Source of the DNA: Hofstenia miamia
Lineage: Eukaryota > Xenacoelomorpha > Acoela
Direction: 5' to 3'
Assembly: GCA_004352715.1 (NCBI GenBank)
Contig: SCFE01000093.1
Location: forward strand, 769,001 to 833,000
DNA length: 64,000 nucleotides
Both the position numbers and the translations under genes were made by a program. Below, piece by piece: positions 1 through 12,000 of the stretch (position 1 is the first letter of the stretch; every line of letters starts with the position of its first letter). The notes below the pieces were generated by a model. The model was not told where the DNA came from, did no database searches, and saw only the letters and a program-made list of their open reading frames with translations.

Positions 1-3000
1 ATTTCTCTATCCTATCGTCACATGTCTAGAAAAAATGCATGTATATTCAAGGTGCATACGTTTATCACATAAAATCAAATATCTCTCGGTTTCGTTGATT
101 TCGTTTCTGAATAGGGGCTCAGGATATATTTTACACGATGGGATTTTTTAAGTTGATACATTTTAGTTTTAATAATTCCAAATTTTTTAACACACTGAAG
201 TTTTTAATAGGTTTAACATGCTAAGACATGTAGGGCTGGTCATGTGTGACTCCTCAGTAGGTTCATCAATGAGACATAATTCATTTTTTTGAGAAATTCA
301 TTTTTCTTCAATGGAATTTCAAAAAGTTAACATAACTTTTACAAACATATACCATTTACATCATAACATACAGTCCTTCTATTAAATACGTATATGATAA
401 ATGTTATATTCATTAATCGTTAGTACACTATCTTATCACCAAATATCGACATAGTTGAAATATTAATTCCATTAAAAAAAATTAGAAACTAATTGTTTCT
501 ACATGGTAACGGAATTTCAATGGCTCCGTTACCAGGCATACAGTCTACTTTGTATTAATTTTTACTATTTTTTACTATCTTATCACCAAATATCGACATA
601 GTTGAAATATTAATTCCATTAAAAAAATTTAGAAACTAATTGTTTCTACATGGTAACGGAATTTCAATGGCTCCGTTACCAGGCATACAGTCTACTTTGT
701 ATTAATTTTTACTATTTTTTACTATCTTATCACCAAATATCGACATAGTTGAAATATTAATTCCATTAAAAAAATTTAGAAACTAATTGTTTCTACATGG
801 TAACGGAATTTCAATGGCTCCGTTACCAGGCATACAGTCTACTTTGTATTAATTTTTACTATTTTTTACTATCTTATCACCAAATATCGACATAGTTGAA
901 ATATTAATTCCATTAAAAAAATTTAGAAACTAATTGTTTCTACATGGTAACGGAATTTCAATGGCTCCGTTACCAGGCATACAGTCTACTTTGTATTAAT
1001 TTTTACTATTTTTTACTATCTTATCACCAAATATCGACATAGTTGAAATATTAATTCCATTAAAAAAATTTAGAAACTAATTGTTTCTACATGGTAACGG
1101 AATTTCAATGGCTCCGTTACCAGGCATACAGTCTACTTTGTATTAATTTTTACTATTTTTTACTATCTTATCACCAAATATCGACATAGTTGAAATATTA
1201 ATTCCATTAAAAAAATTTAGAAACTAATTGTTTCTACATGGTAACGGAATTTCAATGGCTCCGTTACCAGGCATACAGTCTACTTTGTATTAATTTTTAC
1301 TATTTTTTACTATCTTATCACCAAATATCGACATAGTTGAAATATTAATTCCATTAAAAAAATTTAGAAACTAATTGTTTCTACATGGTAACGGAATTTC
1401 AATGGCTCCGTTACCAGGCATACAGTCTACTTTGTATTAATTTTTACTATTTTTTACTATCTTATCACCAAATATCGACATAGTTGAAATATTAATTCCA
1501 TTAAAAAAATTTAGAAACTAATTGTTTCTACATGGTAACGGAATTTCAATGGCTCCGTTACCAGGCATACAGTCTACTTTGTATTAATTTTTACTATTTT
1601 TTACTATCTTATCACCAAATATCGACATAGTTGAAATATTAATTCCATTAAAAAAATTTAGAAACTAATTGTTTCTACATGGTAACGGAATTTCAATGGC
1701 TCCGTTACCAGGCATACAGTCTACTTTGTATTAATTTTTACTATTTTTTACTATCTTATCACCAAATATCGACATAGTTGAAATATTAATTCCATTAAAA
1801 AAATTTAGAAACTAATTGTTTCTACATGGTAACGGAATTTCAATGGCTCCGTTACCAGGCATACAGTCTACTTTGTATTAATTTTTACTATTTTTTACTA
1901 TCTTATCACCAAATATCGACATAGTTGAAATATTAATTCCATTAAAAAAATTTAGAAACTAATTGTTTCTACATGGTAACGGAATTTCAATGGCTCCGTT
2001 ACCAGGCATACAGTCTACTTTGTATTAATTTTTACTATTTTTTACTATCTTATCACCAAATATCGACATAGTTGAAATATTAATTCCATTAAAAAAATTT
2101 AGAAACTAATTGTTTCTACATGGTAACGGAATTTCAATGGCTCCGTTACCAGGCATACAGTCTACTTTGTATTAATTTTTACTATTTTTTACTATTTTAG
2201 TAATCGGGTGAATATTTTACAAAGCCTTCAACTGTGTATAATCTCTTGTTTTAATCTTTTCATTGAACAAACACTTTTCCTTCAATTCATTGGAGGATTA
2301 AATTGCAACAGGGTTATGTTTGAGTCCATCCAACATGTGAATAGCAATGTATTTGGTTTGCCAACTTTGATTCATATTTTCCGGATGATAAAGGCTATCA
2401 ACATCAGTACAACAGCCTATGAGGAATTGAAGCAACGCGACTTAGTTTAGGTGTATTGATTTATCTTATGTAACATTTGATTGAAAAATTGAGCCAAAAA
2501 TTGCGTCATAATTATCCAATTCTTTCAGAATTTTCAGTCTTATTTAAGCTCAGAATTGTTCAACGTGACGAATATTGCCCACTTCGTGTGTTCCACAGTA
2601 TATTTATCTCACTGTGGGTTTAAAATCCGTTTCAAATAGGATAAAATTTCTGCTTGCATGATAGCGTGTGGGAATAATATAAATGCAAACTGTTGCATCC
2701 AATGCTCTTCAATTTTGATCATCTGAGAAATTTATGAGTAGATTTCCAATCATTTCTCTGGAAATGAATTAAAATTGAGTCTATGCACATTACTGAGTAA
2801 AAACATTAGTTGATTGAAAAATTGAGTTTTGAGTAACCGTCATAAAATCCGAAGCCTAATCTTATGAGTTGTTTTGAAGGACTTCTGCCAAAATATCTAG
2901 TGATATATTTATCTCATGATAGCATAGAATTTCGAATAACATGAAAAGAGAATATTTTAATAGTATCTTAACGAATTTTTTCTGCTTGGAGTTTGAATTA

Positions 3001-5806
3001 CAACCAAACAACAAAATTACATTTTAATTTAGGAGAAAATTCATGGCGGCTTTTTCAAATCTAATTTGGAAGTTGTGATTATTTTTTGCATTGCTCAAAA
3101 ATAACTCAATTCATCGTGCTGGGGCTTCATTGAAATATCTTTCAAATCGAAATCAATTATTGTTTTGGGTATAATGAATGGTTGTTTAAAATGCATCATG
3201 TCTTAGCTTAGAAGTTCATAAATTGTCGAACTTAGGGTAATTGTCGCCCTTTTGACCTGACTTGTAAGAGCTGCTTCAGTTTGACTATCGAGAATCTATC
3301 CAATTAATCATATTATGCTTAAGTGGAATAAAGTGAATTTCCCTGGAGGCTCAAAGTAATTTATAATCGGTTAAATTTCGAGCTGTTTTCTTCAAATTTG
3401 TGATGCTTGATTAAAATTTGAGCTTTTAATTTCTCACCGATGTGATCCTAAAACTGGATTTTTATAGCACTCGTGCTATCAATCAGCTTTTTAAAGAACC
3501 ATCTTTTATTAAGTTTTCTAGTATATGCTCATGCTTAGATTTATGTATTTTAATGCTACTGGACGTTTACATGTTGCAAACGGACTGGCATTTAGTGTTT
3601 TTGGAATTGAATAGATATCAGGCATATATTGAGCAGACAAATACATCAAAGGCACACTGAATTTACTCGATGTTTTGATAAAACGCTTCTTTTACCTGAA
3701 TCTAGATATGAACTATTAAACAGCATCTTCCAATGTAAATATTTAAAAGGAAGGCTTTTGTCTTGTTAGGATGATAATAATATGCTAGTTTCAGATAGGT
3801 GTTGAAGTTAGAGGTGTGTGGTTCCGATCCCGTTTCTGGTTCCACAATGACCGAAACCAGATACCGGGCTAAAAAATAATACTTCGGCAACAGATACGGG
3901 ACAGGACCGGCACCAGATACCTACATTTGCATAATATCAAGAATATTATACATTAACCATTCTATTTGTTTAAAAATAATACACTTAATATTAATTTCTC
4001 CAGTTACTTTCAGGTGTTATGTTTAGTTGCATTGTTTATTTTCGTTATCAATTAAAAAATTCCAACTTTATATGTGATAGCAAAGTTAGAGACGCTAATG
4101 ACTATCGGAACCAAAATTCTCTTTTCGGGACCGGGACTAAGGAACAACTTTCGCCACATCAAAACGCGGGAAGGGATCTATTTGAATTAATATTTGCTTT
4201 TATTTTGTTTAATATTTCCAATTTTATAATATTTTTCTAAGCTAAGTTATTTCTGCAATATCTCAAGCAAGGCTAAGGAAATACTAATAATGCTGTGCAA
4301 AAGGTGGCAGGCCGAAATGTTTAGAAAAACTGTACTGGTGAAAATATATTATGCTTTTTCATATATGCAATAATTAAAGCACAATAGGAATGCAAAGCTT
4401 ATATATATATAAAAAGTTGTCATTGTCAATTCTTAAGTTTTTGAAAATAATTGTGTTATACGTTCATAGAAAGTATTTTATATCAGCAATTTTTCTCTAA
4501 CTATGTTCTAAATTTGCATTCAGATTAATAACTACCGGTAATGGGATTTTACTTCTTTATTTACTTGGCATGCATAGAAATAATACGTTTACTAATTTGT
4601 TAATAAATTTGAAAATAAAAACATAATATTATGGCCATATTTTATTTTACCAAATGAAGAATAGTAAATTTTGAGACTCCAAGATTTGTCACATACACAA
4701 TTTTGTGTTGTGTACTCAACAAAGTTAAAACTCCTACACAACACATCATAGCCTGTGTAAGCTATAAGTTTCACTGCTTGGTGATGTATAGAATTGATTT
4801 TTATAGTGAAAAAAAGCTCAGCCGAAATAGGGTTAGCAAAGCTGGAACCGTGTCCGGGCCTGGAATTATTGGTAATCACCGGGCTGAAATTTATCATATC
4901 TGAAATTAAGTGTATGTTCATTAATTGATGAAAATGATAGGTTGAATTAAAATGCATCAATTCATGTGACGGCTTACAAGAGTAAATATGTTGATGAAAT
5001 GAGATCTCAAATGAAATACAGGGTGTTGCAAAAAATAACGAAACCCAGATTCAAAATCTTGTATCTCTAAGATTAATGAAGCTATCATATTTTTACTAGC
5101 ATCACTGTATTTATCTACCTTTTTGTAAAATTTTCAAATGAAATTGATCTACAGTGCCAGAGTAGTGGCTTTTCAAAATAATGTTGTCGTTTATTTTTCC
5201 CAAAATGTTGGCTGATTGTCTTTGCAATGGCTTCTAAAATTCTCCAACAATTTTTTTTCGCTACAAAATATATTGTGGTTTTAGGAAATATTTGGATTTG
5301 ATTTAATCTCCGTGACTAATGAATGACAAATGTGTTTGTAGTTTTATGTAAAACATTAATTTAGACTAGACGTTACCTAATATCTTTAATTTAGATAACA
5401 GATTGTAATATTTAATTACATCGATGTTTTATAGTTGGTTTATTATTTCTTTCTGTTTATTCTATTAATCATTTTATTGTATAGAATAAATTAAACCCAT
5501 CTATATTGGTTTTCTAAACGTTAGTGTTTATATAATAGACGTTTAATTCGACTTAATTTAAATGATTGGAAAGTTTAATTAATTTTTTGATTAATAGCTA
5601 CAGTGGTTAACTACTTCTGGTGTGCCCCCAACTGATCTCGTGGCAGGCAATTTACCATTAATGTATTAGAATTAAGTTTTTAGAAATTGTTAAAAAATAT
5701 TTTTTGCAGCGGAAGTACTGCTAAAATTTTGAAGCTTGATGGTGAATGGAAAAAAATGTTGTGAACCATAGTTTTGCACGAGTGTTTTTTTCAAAATGTA
5801 TTTTAG
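1..5806 (+). other. Intron upstream of the Ig4 exon
   Basis: No exon recognised here. Contents: the 147-bp tandem array (427-2195), a GC-richer patch at about 3820-4170 that resembles the pyrimidine-rich hAT-type repeats seen elsewhere, and at 5019-5045 a sequence starting TACAGGGTGTTGCAAAAAAT that looks like one terminus of a mariner-type element. The first half of Ig4 was not found, so its exon is probably before position 1. Confidence 0.6.
427..2195. repeat. Tandem satellite array, 12 units of 147 bp
   Basis: The string CTTATCACCAAATATCGACA recurs at 432, 579, 726, 873 and every 147 bp to 2049. Units look identical by eye except one base in the first. Each unit contains two perfect inverted repeats: TAGAAAC/GTTTCTA with a 5-nt loop, and TGGTAACGGA/TCCGTTACCA with an 11-nt loop. 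A partial unit ends the array. The unit equals the DNA length on a nucleosome core. Confidence 0.98.
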
Positions 5807-5939
5807 ATGGCAGAGAATGATTCAGTGTTAACGGTCAGAGGCCTTATTGTCACAGATGAGGGTATATATCAGTGTATCGCCACCAACGCACTCGGCACAG
5901 TTTCTTCGGCTGCGCATCTTCAAGTCTATGACATATCTT
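5807..5939 (+). CDS. NEO1: Exon: C-terminal half of Ig domain 4
   Basis: Enters in phase 0 after TTTTAG and leaves in phase 1 at GT (5940). It encodes 44 residues with the Ig F-strand signature DEGIYQCIATNALG: the D-x-G-x-Y-x-C pattern carries the second disulfide cysteine. The first cysteine and the core tryptophan must lie in an upstream exon outside the window. The opening ATG is an internal codon, not a start. The next exon is 15.3 kb away and is read in the matching phase. Confidence 0.9.
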
Positions 5940-8900
5940 GTAAGTAATCAAGTTTTTAAATCCATTTGTGACCTAAATGTAAATGTATCACGTCAAGTGA
6001 ATTTTGCGCATTTAATGACAAACGTATTTTGTTCGAATCTTATTTAAATTACTTCACTTTAACCTTTTCCTCAGCTTTTAAGTTTTAAAATTTTGAAAAT
6101 TTTACTGATGATTTGAGACAAGTTGGAATTGTATTTTTTCAGATATGATTTCACAGTTTTTTTTAATGGAAAATGTTCAGGACGATGTTATATAAATATT
6201 ATTCTTTAACACTAGAAACGCGACGATAGTTCAAAATGACCTATATAAGCCCTTTTTGTTTGCTTCATTATTCATTAAATAAAAACATTTGCAGATACAT
6301 ATACTTCCAATTATTTTGATAATCTCATTGAATTTTTTCGCTCGCTGTTCTAGTGTATAAACTAATGTATAAATTGATTTGGTTGTATTTTTCAAATTAA
6401 ATCCGGAATGTTTCCAGCAACATGTATGTAAACATCATTTTTTTGATATTTATGAGCGGCACAAACGTGTTCCTCAACCCTCGATCGTTTATTCCATCTA
6501 TATCATGTATGAAGTTTATTACTTCTAATAAAGATAATTAATTCGATTCATAAAAACGATTTTATTGGATATCTATTCGAGTGAATTCGCACAACTTCGT
6601 GTTTATTATGCCAACACGTTTTGCGGTTGCAATTTGAGAACGCTGCCAAAATGTAGGTCCTTGGAATGTGGTTAGTGGATGTGTCCATCATTTGTTTTTT
6701 GAAGAATGTAACCGCAATGGCAAATCTAACTTTATTTGGCATTGCTTTTTAGTATTAAATATTTATCTCCTTTTTCGTCCCTTTAAAATATTTAGTTGTA
6801 AATAATTGAGTAGACGCTAGGTTGCTGCTGAGCCCACGTGTTGAGGCCATAAATGAAGACCACGCATTCAGATTGTTACTAATTATTTTTACCAATTTTT
6901 GCCAAAATCGTAGTTATGGTGTGGGACCTCATGTGTCCATCAGACCAGAAAATTTTATGGCACTGAAATTTCAATAAAATTTAAAGCTAGCGGAAATTGA
7001 ATTCAACCCCGTGTTATAATTTAACTGCTATAAAACTGATTACTGCTAGAATTTCGGTTATTTCATTTCTTGGCCAATACTATGCAAGTATCCAATATTA
7101 CAGCTTACCTGTTCTCATAATAAAAATAATACAATAAAACTTGGTTTATATATTTAACTTTCAATTTTGTTAATGTCCTTGTTTGAATTGTAATTTTTTA
7201 TGAATGGCATTTATTTTTAGTGTTTTAAACTATTTTACACTTCGTTAAATAGGAAATATAATTAAGGAAGACGGTTTTCACCCCTATTTCAAAATTCCAT
7301 GAATGCCATTTTCGTTTTAATAATGACAGATTTAATATCCTCACAGTGATTTCTCTCTTACGACAACGGATTAAAGGCCCGCAGTAAAATTTGATAGATT
7401 GCTAAGTTACTTGTAGATTTGCATGATTGAAGCAAAAGAGCAGTTGATATAATAACAAATATCCCACTCGTTTTTGATGAAGCAATATACCGGAAAAAAT
7501 TGTTCCTTCGAATATAGCATTATTGCCGTTTTGACTGCAAGCCGACCCGGTTTCGGGTCTGGTCGGTCTGTTGTATAAAGCTTAGATTGATTGATTAAAC
7601 AAATAGGGATGTTGTCCATCGCTACATTTGAAAAAGATCTAAGACGTTAAGTAATACCAATTGATGGTTATGTTTACCTAATCAGAAAGTGATTCAATAC
7701 GTGAGTATTTCGATTGAAAATCTACGTCACAGGTCGAGTTGGGTAGTAAATTTTCTGATCGGATCGAGTTCGGGTCCCTTCTATGCTCATTTTGGTAACC
7801 AGCGTTGTGGGCATGATTTTTATCTGTTGCAGCTGATTTAGATACGTGCACAAACGTTTTAATTGTGTGTAGTCAAGTTAGATGATTTGGCGAAATTAGT
7901 GTTATTTCGTCTGTGGATTGAGTCTATTCGGGACTATGGATTGAGTCTATTCGGATAGTTATATCAAATATGGTGTCACTGCTCGGTCTTGCCTTTGTGC
8001 TGACTGATTAAATTCCTATCATCAGGTATATCTGATTCTAGTATGCTACTGATAAACAAATTCTGTAGTTTATACTTTCACTTTGTCGCTATTTTTGTTT
8101 TATATTTCCTGCTGCCAACTAATCATTCCTTTGCCTGCCTAGAATTCGTATATATTCAATCACCTACTAATTTTCATCCAATTTCATTGTGCGGTGTGTG
8201 TAGCAATTTATGGTTAACCTTTATCTAACTGGGTGAAGAAATGAATATCTAAATAGCCTATTATTTTGTTTTACATGGATGCGTGCATGAAATTTAAAGG
8301 TGATGATGGCACGGGCGACTGGCCCACGCCTCTAAGTTAAATGTATTTGTTTGTTGCTGGAATGTTTTTGTGTAATCTTTTTTTCGTTGAACCCATGTTA
8401 TCAAATTCCTTCTTATATATATATATATATATATTCATATATGAACATCTAAAACACTATTTAATTCAAACTATTTCAAATAGGCCCATTTAGAGCAAAA
8501 AAAATTTTACTTTTTTTTAAATCATTATCAAAAAATATGTATCTATGTGGATATTGTAACAACCTCCACCAAAAATTTCGAAAATTAAGTTGATAGAAGG
8601 CCCAGAACTGCAAAGAGGCGCTTTGGGATACCAAAATTTGAGGCCGGAGACATTTTGGGTCCAAAAATAAATAAATAAATTATATATATTTATGTATATA
8701 ATTTTTTTTGTAAAAAATATAATTTTTTTGCTCTAAATGGGCCTACTTGAAATAATTTGAATTAAATAGTGTTTTAGATGTTCATATGTCCAATTCTTGG
8801 AATTGGAAAGGGGTGCCATCCCTCTATGACACCCATACCAATAAACATTAAGTTTGAGGTTTATGTCTACAAGACTTCTAATAAGAACAAAAAAATTGAA

Positions 8901-8971
8901 GAAAGAAATATTAAAGAATTATATTTTTGCTGGTAACCCAAAGTGCCTCTGAAAAATATGGGAGACCTAAA

Positions 8972-9009
<38 letters not shown>

Positions 9010-12000
9010 TAGTATCATCATAGTTAGCAATATAGAAAAGCAATAACATAATATACGGCATTCAATACATTTGAAATATTTTTTCAACAATAAATCAGGG
9101 ATTCCGAACTTTGTATTGACATTAGAATGATTGCGAATTATATTGTATTGATAAATATTCATCATGTCCGATTTTTGAAGATAATTTATTAAGATATTGG
9201 CAATAAATTGAGCAATAATAATGTAGGTCTTGTTCGGGCCTGGTTTAGCCTATAGTCATGTAAGATATTACTTGAATTATGTTTGTTTTACTATTTTCGA
9301 TACATATTTGAAAGATTTCCGGAGAAATAGAAAGATTATGATAATTCCATTTATTTTGAAATGATTGAGGTTGCAATTGCAATATTTTCTTGCAAGCCCC
9401 AAATATCTTGTCGAAATCCCTGAAACATCAATTTTTTCTGAATATACTGTATTAACATTGTTATTTTGTATATAGACTATTAATATTAAAAACATTCGCA
9501 TAAAAAAATTTTTTAGAAAAATTGTGTGTAGTGAGATGCAATAGTGTGTATCCAGCGCCGGAATAATATTTTTATATAATATTGCCAACTTTTTGTTCTT
9601 AGAAGGATTAATTCCATATTGGGGTTTTGCGTTTTCTTCACTTACCTGAAGTTATCCACCAAATATCTTAGAAAAATAAGGAGCTTAAAGTATAGGATTC
9701 CCATCCGGCCCTGAATACTATGGAAAAAAGTCAAACGGCGCTGAATACACTGGCGACCAAATTTCCATAGTATTCATCGCCGGTAAAAGTATATATATAT
9801 ATATATATTATTTTGCACATAAAATATTTTGAAATCGAATTTAAGTTTCTTGATTAAATCAAAGTTGATTAACAATTGTTTTTCAACAGCTATTCTACAC
9901 ACACAAATAGTAAAATCCTACCAATTTCAGTAATGTATGTTGAGAAGTGGTGTTAAACAAAAAGGTTAAATGTGTACAAATCGGGTGTTGGTTAGGCTGG
10001 ATCTCCCGCTATTTGTTTAAGTTCAGTTACTATAGCTAAATACGACTACTAATTACCAGTGATATAAGGTGTTGCGTGCATTCAAAATTATCATTGCAAT
10101 TAGTTATTTTTTCATTAAAATTAATTGCGCTCCAATATAATTAGTCTTCAAATAAACGTTAAAATTCGTTAATGAATATTTCCCTTGTTGTATTGCTGCC
10201 GTTTAATAATTCTTTCGAAATTTTCGGCGTTTGTGATTGAAATTATCTAGTTGAAGATTTATTGCCCATTTCAGTGTCTGTCTACTTGTAATCCGAAGAA
10301 ATATTAACGATTATTTAAACGCAAAAGAAATACTTGATTTCAAAGGAACAGTATGACGGGCGTACATGATGCAATTGCTAAATTGAGAAATCCGACTTAC
10401 TCATGCATGCCACACCTTGTTTCCAGAGGCGGAATTGTTTAAAATGCATTGTTCAATTCTTCCTGGTTTTTTGTTTTTATGCGCTATGTTTATTGGTATT
10501 TCTGTTTTTCACATACCATTTAGTGATGAGAACCGTTTCTGCTTGTTAGTGATGAGAACCAGACTTGTCAACGAGCCGAGCTTTCNNNNNNNNNNNNNNN
10601 NNNNNNNNNNNNNNNNNNNNNNNNNNNNNNNNNNNNNNNNNNNNNNNNNNNNNNNNNNNNNNNNNNNNNNNNNNNNNNNNNNNNNNNNNNNNNNNNNNNN
10701 NNNNNNNNNNNNNNNNNNNNNNNNNNNNNNNNNNNNNNNNNNNNNNNNNNNNNNNNNNNNNNNNNNNNNNNNNNNNNNNNNNNNNNNNNNNNNNNNNNNN
10801 NAATTACGGCTCGTTGACAAGTCTGATGAGAACCGTTTCTGCTTTTTCTAGTTTCGAGTATAGATTCATATTTCAAGACTATTTAGACCATTTGTATGTA
10901 AAATTTTGATGGATCCTTTAAATTTCATTTGCAAATTAATGCTTTATAACGCAATGGCGTTGTTGGAATTTTTTGCGCGACGTTTGTATATAACTTCATG
11001 AACAGTACATATATGTGCATACACATTATTTAGTCCATTTTTAAATAAATTTGCAAGTTGTTTATTTTGCTCATATAGATTACTAAAAGCCTTAGGCCAC
11101 CCCTTGCCTCTATAAACGCCCATGAGTATAATTATGTCTTATATTTTCTGCTTGATTTTCCTTATACATTTCACTTTTTATTTAAATTGTATTCTAACTT
11201 TTCCAGACGATTTCGTTTTGAAAGTGGCCGAATTTGTTTAACAAATGCTTGAATAGAATAATATTTTCACTGGGCGGAAAAGGTGCCACCCAGTTGCTGT
11301 TTTATTTCTCAAGGCGAAATCCATAAAATATCATTCATTTCTCGAATACGTTTGCGTTTATTGAGCGTGGTGTAACTTTGGATAACCTGAGTATTCTTAG
11401 ATTTGTTTAAATCATTAATTCGTTTGCAACTAGATCAGGTTTTATATTAAATAATAGACAAACAAACTTTTTGGCATTGTTTTTATTGCTATTTGTGATA
11501 GGCGGTGACTTATTTTGGGGGTAAGGGCATGAAACGCGTGTCAACTAAAAATATTTGGAAGATTGAGTGCCTTCTCCATCTACAACTCCATTATAAATAT
11601 TTTTTGTCAATTTATATCTTTTTTTTGTTATGTGTGTTTTCAAAGAAACATTCATTTGAAAATGGTATTTAGTAGGAGTTAAGGTGTTGTTATTGGTGAA
11701 TGTTGTAATTCACCCTAAGTTTATAAGAAGGCGGCATATCTGCTATTTATGTAAGTTTTGTATTGCTTTACCATTATTTTGTTTCAATCCGGAATAAGGA
11801 ACACTGGATAAAAGCAGTAAGCAGTCATTTATGTTCCATTTTGTATCGCATGGGCATTGGAAATTTAACGCTATTATTAACTTAAATATTCTAGTGTAAC
11901 CCTATTAATGTAATCGACTGTAACCACATTTCAAATCTTTTCTCCAAATTTGGAATTCCTTGTATATTGACACATGTATGGATAAATAATGTGCTGCCCT

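Noticed and set aside
427-2195. Regularly spaced repeat array resembling a CRISPR
   Set aside because: The whole 147-bp unit repeats without variable spacers, in an animal intron. It is a satellite.
2208-2450. 80-codon open frame after the satellite
   Set aside because: No domain, no start context, composition like surrounding intron DNA, and no splice-phase fit with the receptor.
4592-4960. 122-codon minus-strand frame
   Set aside because: No recognisable motif and AT-driven composition; chance length in this DNA.
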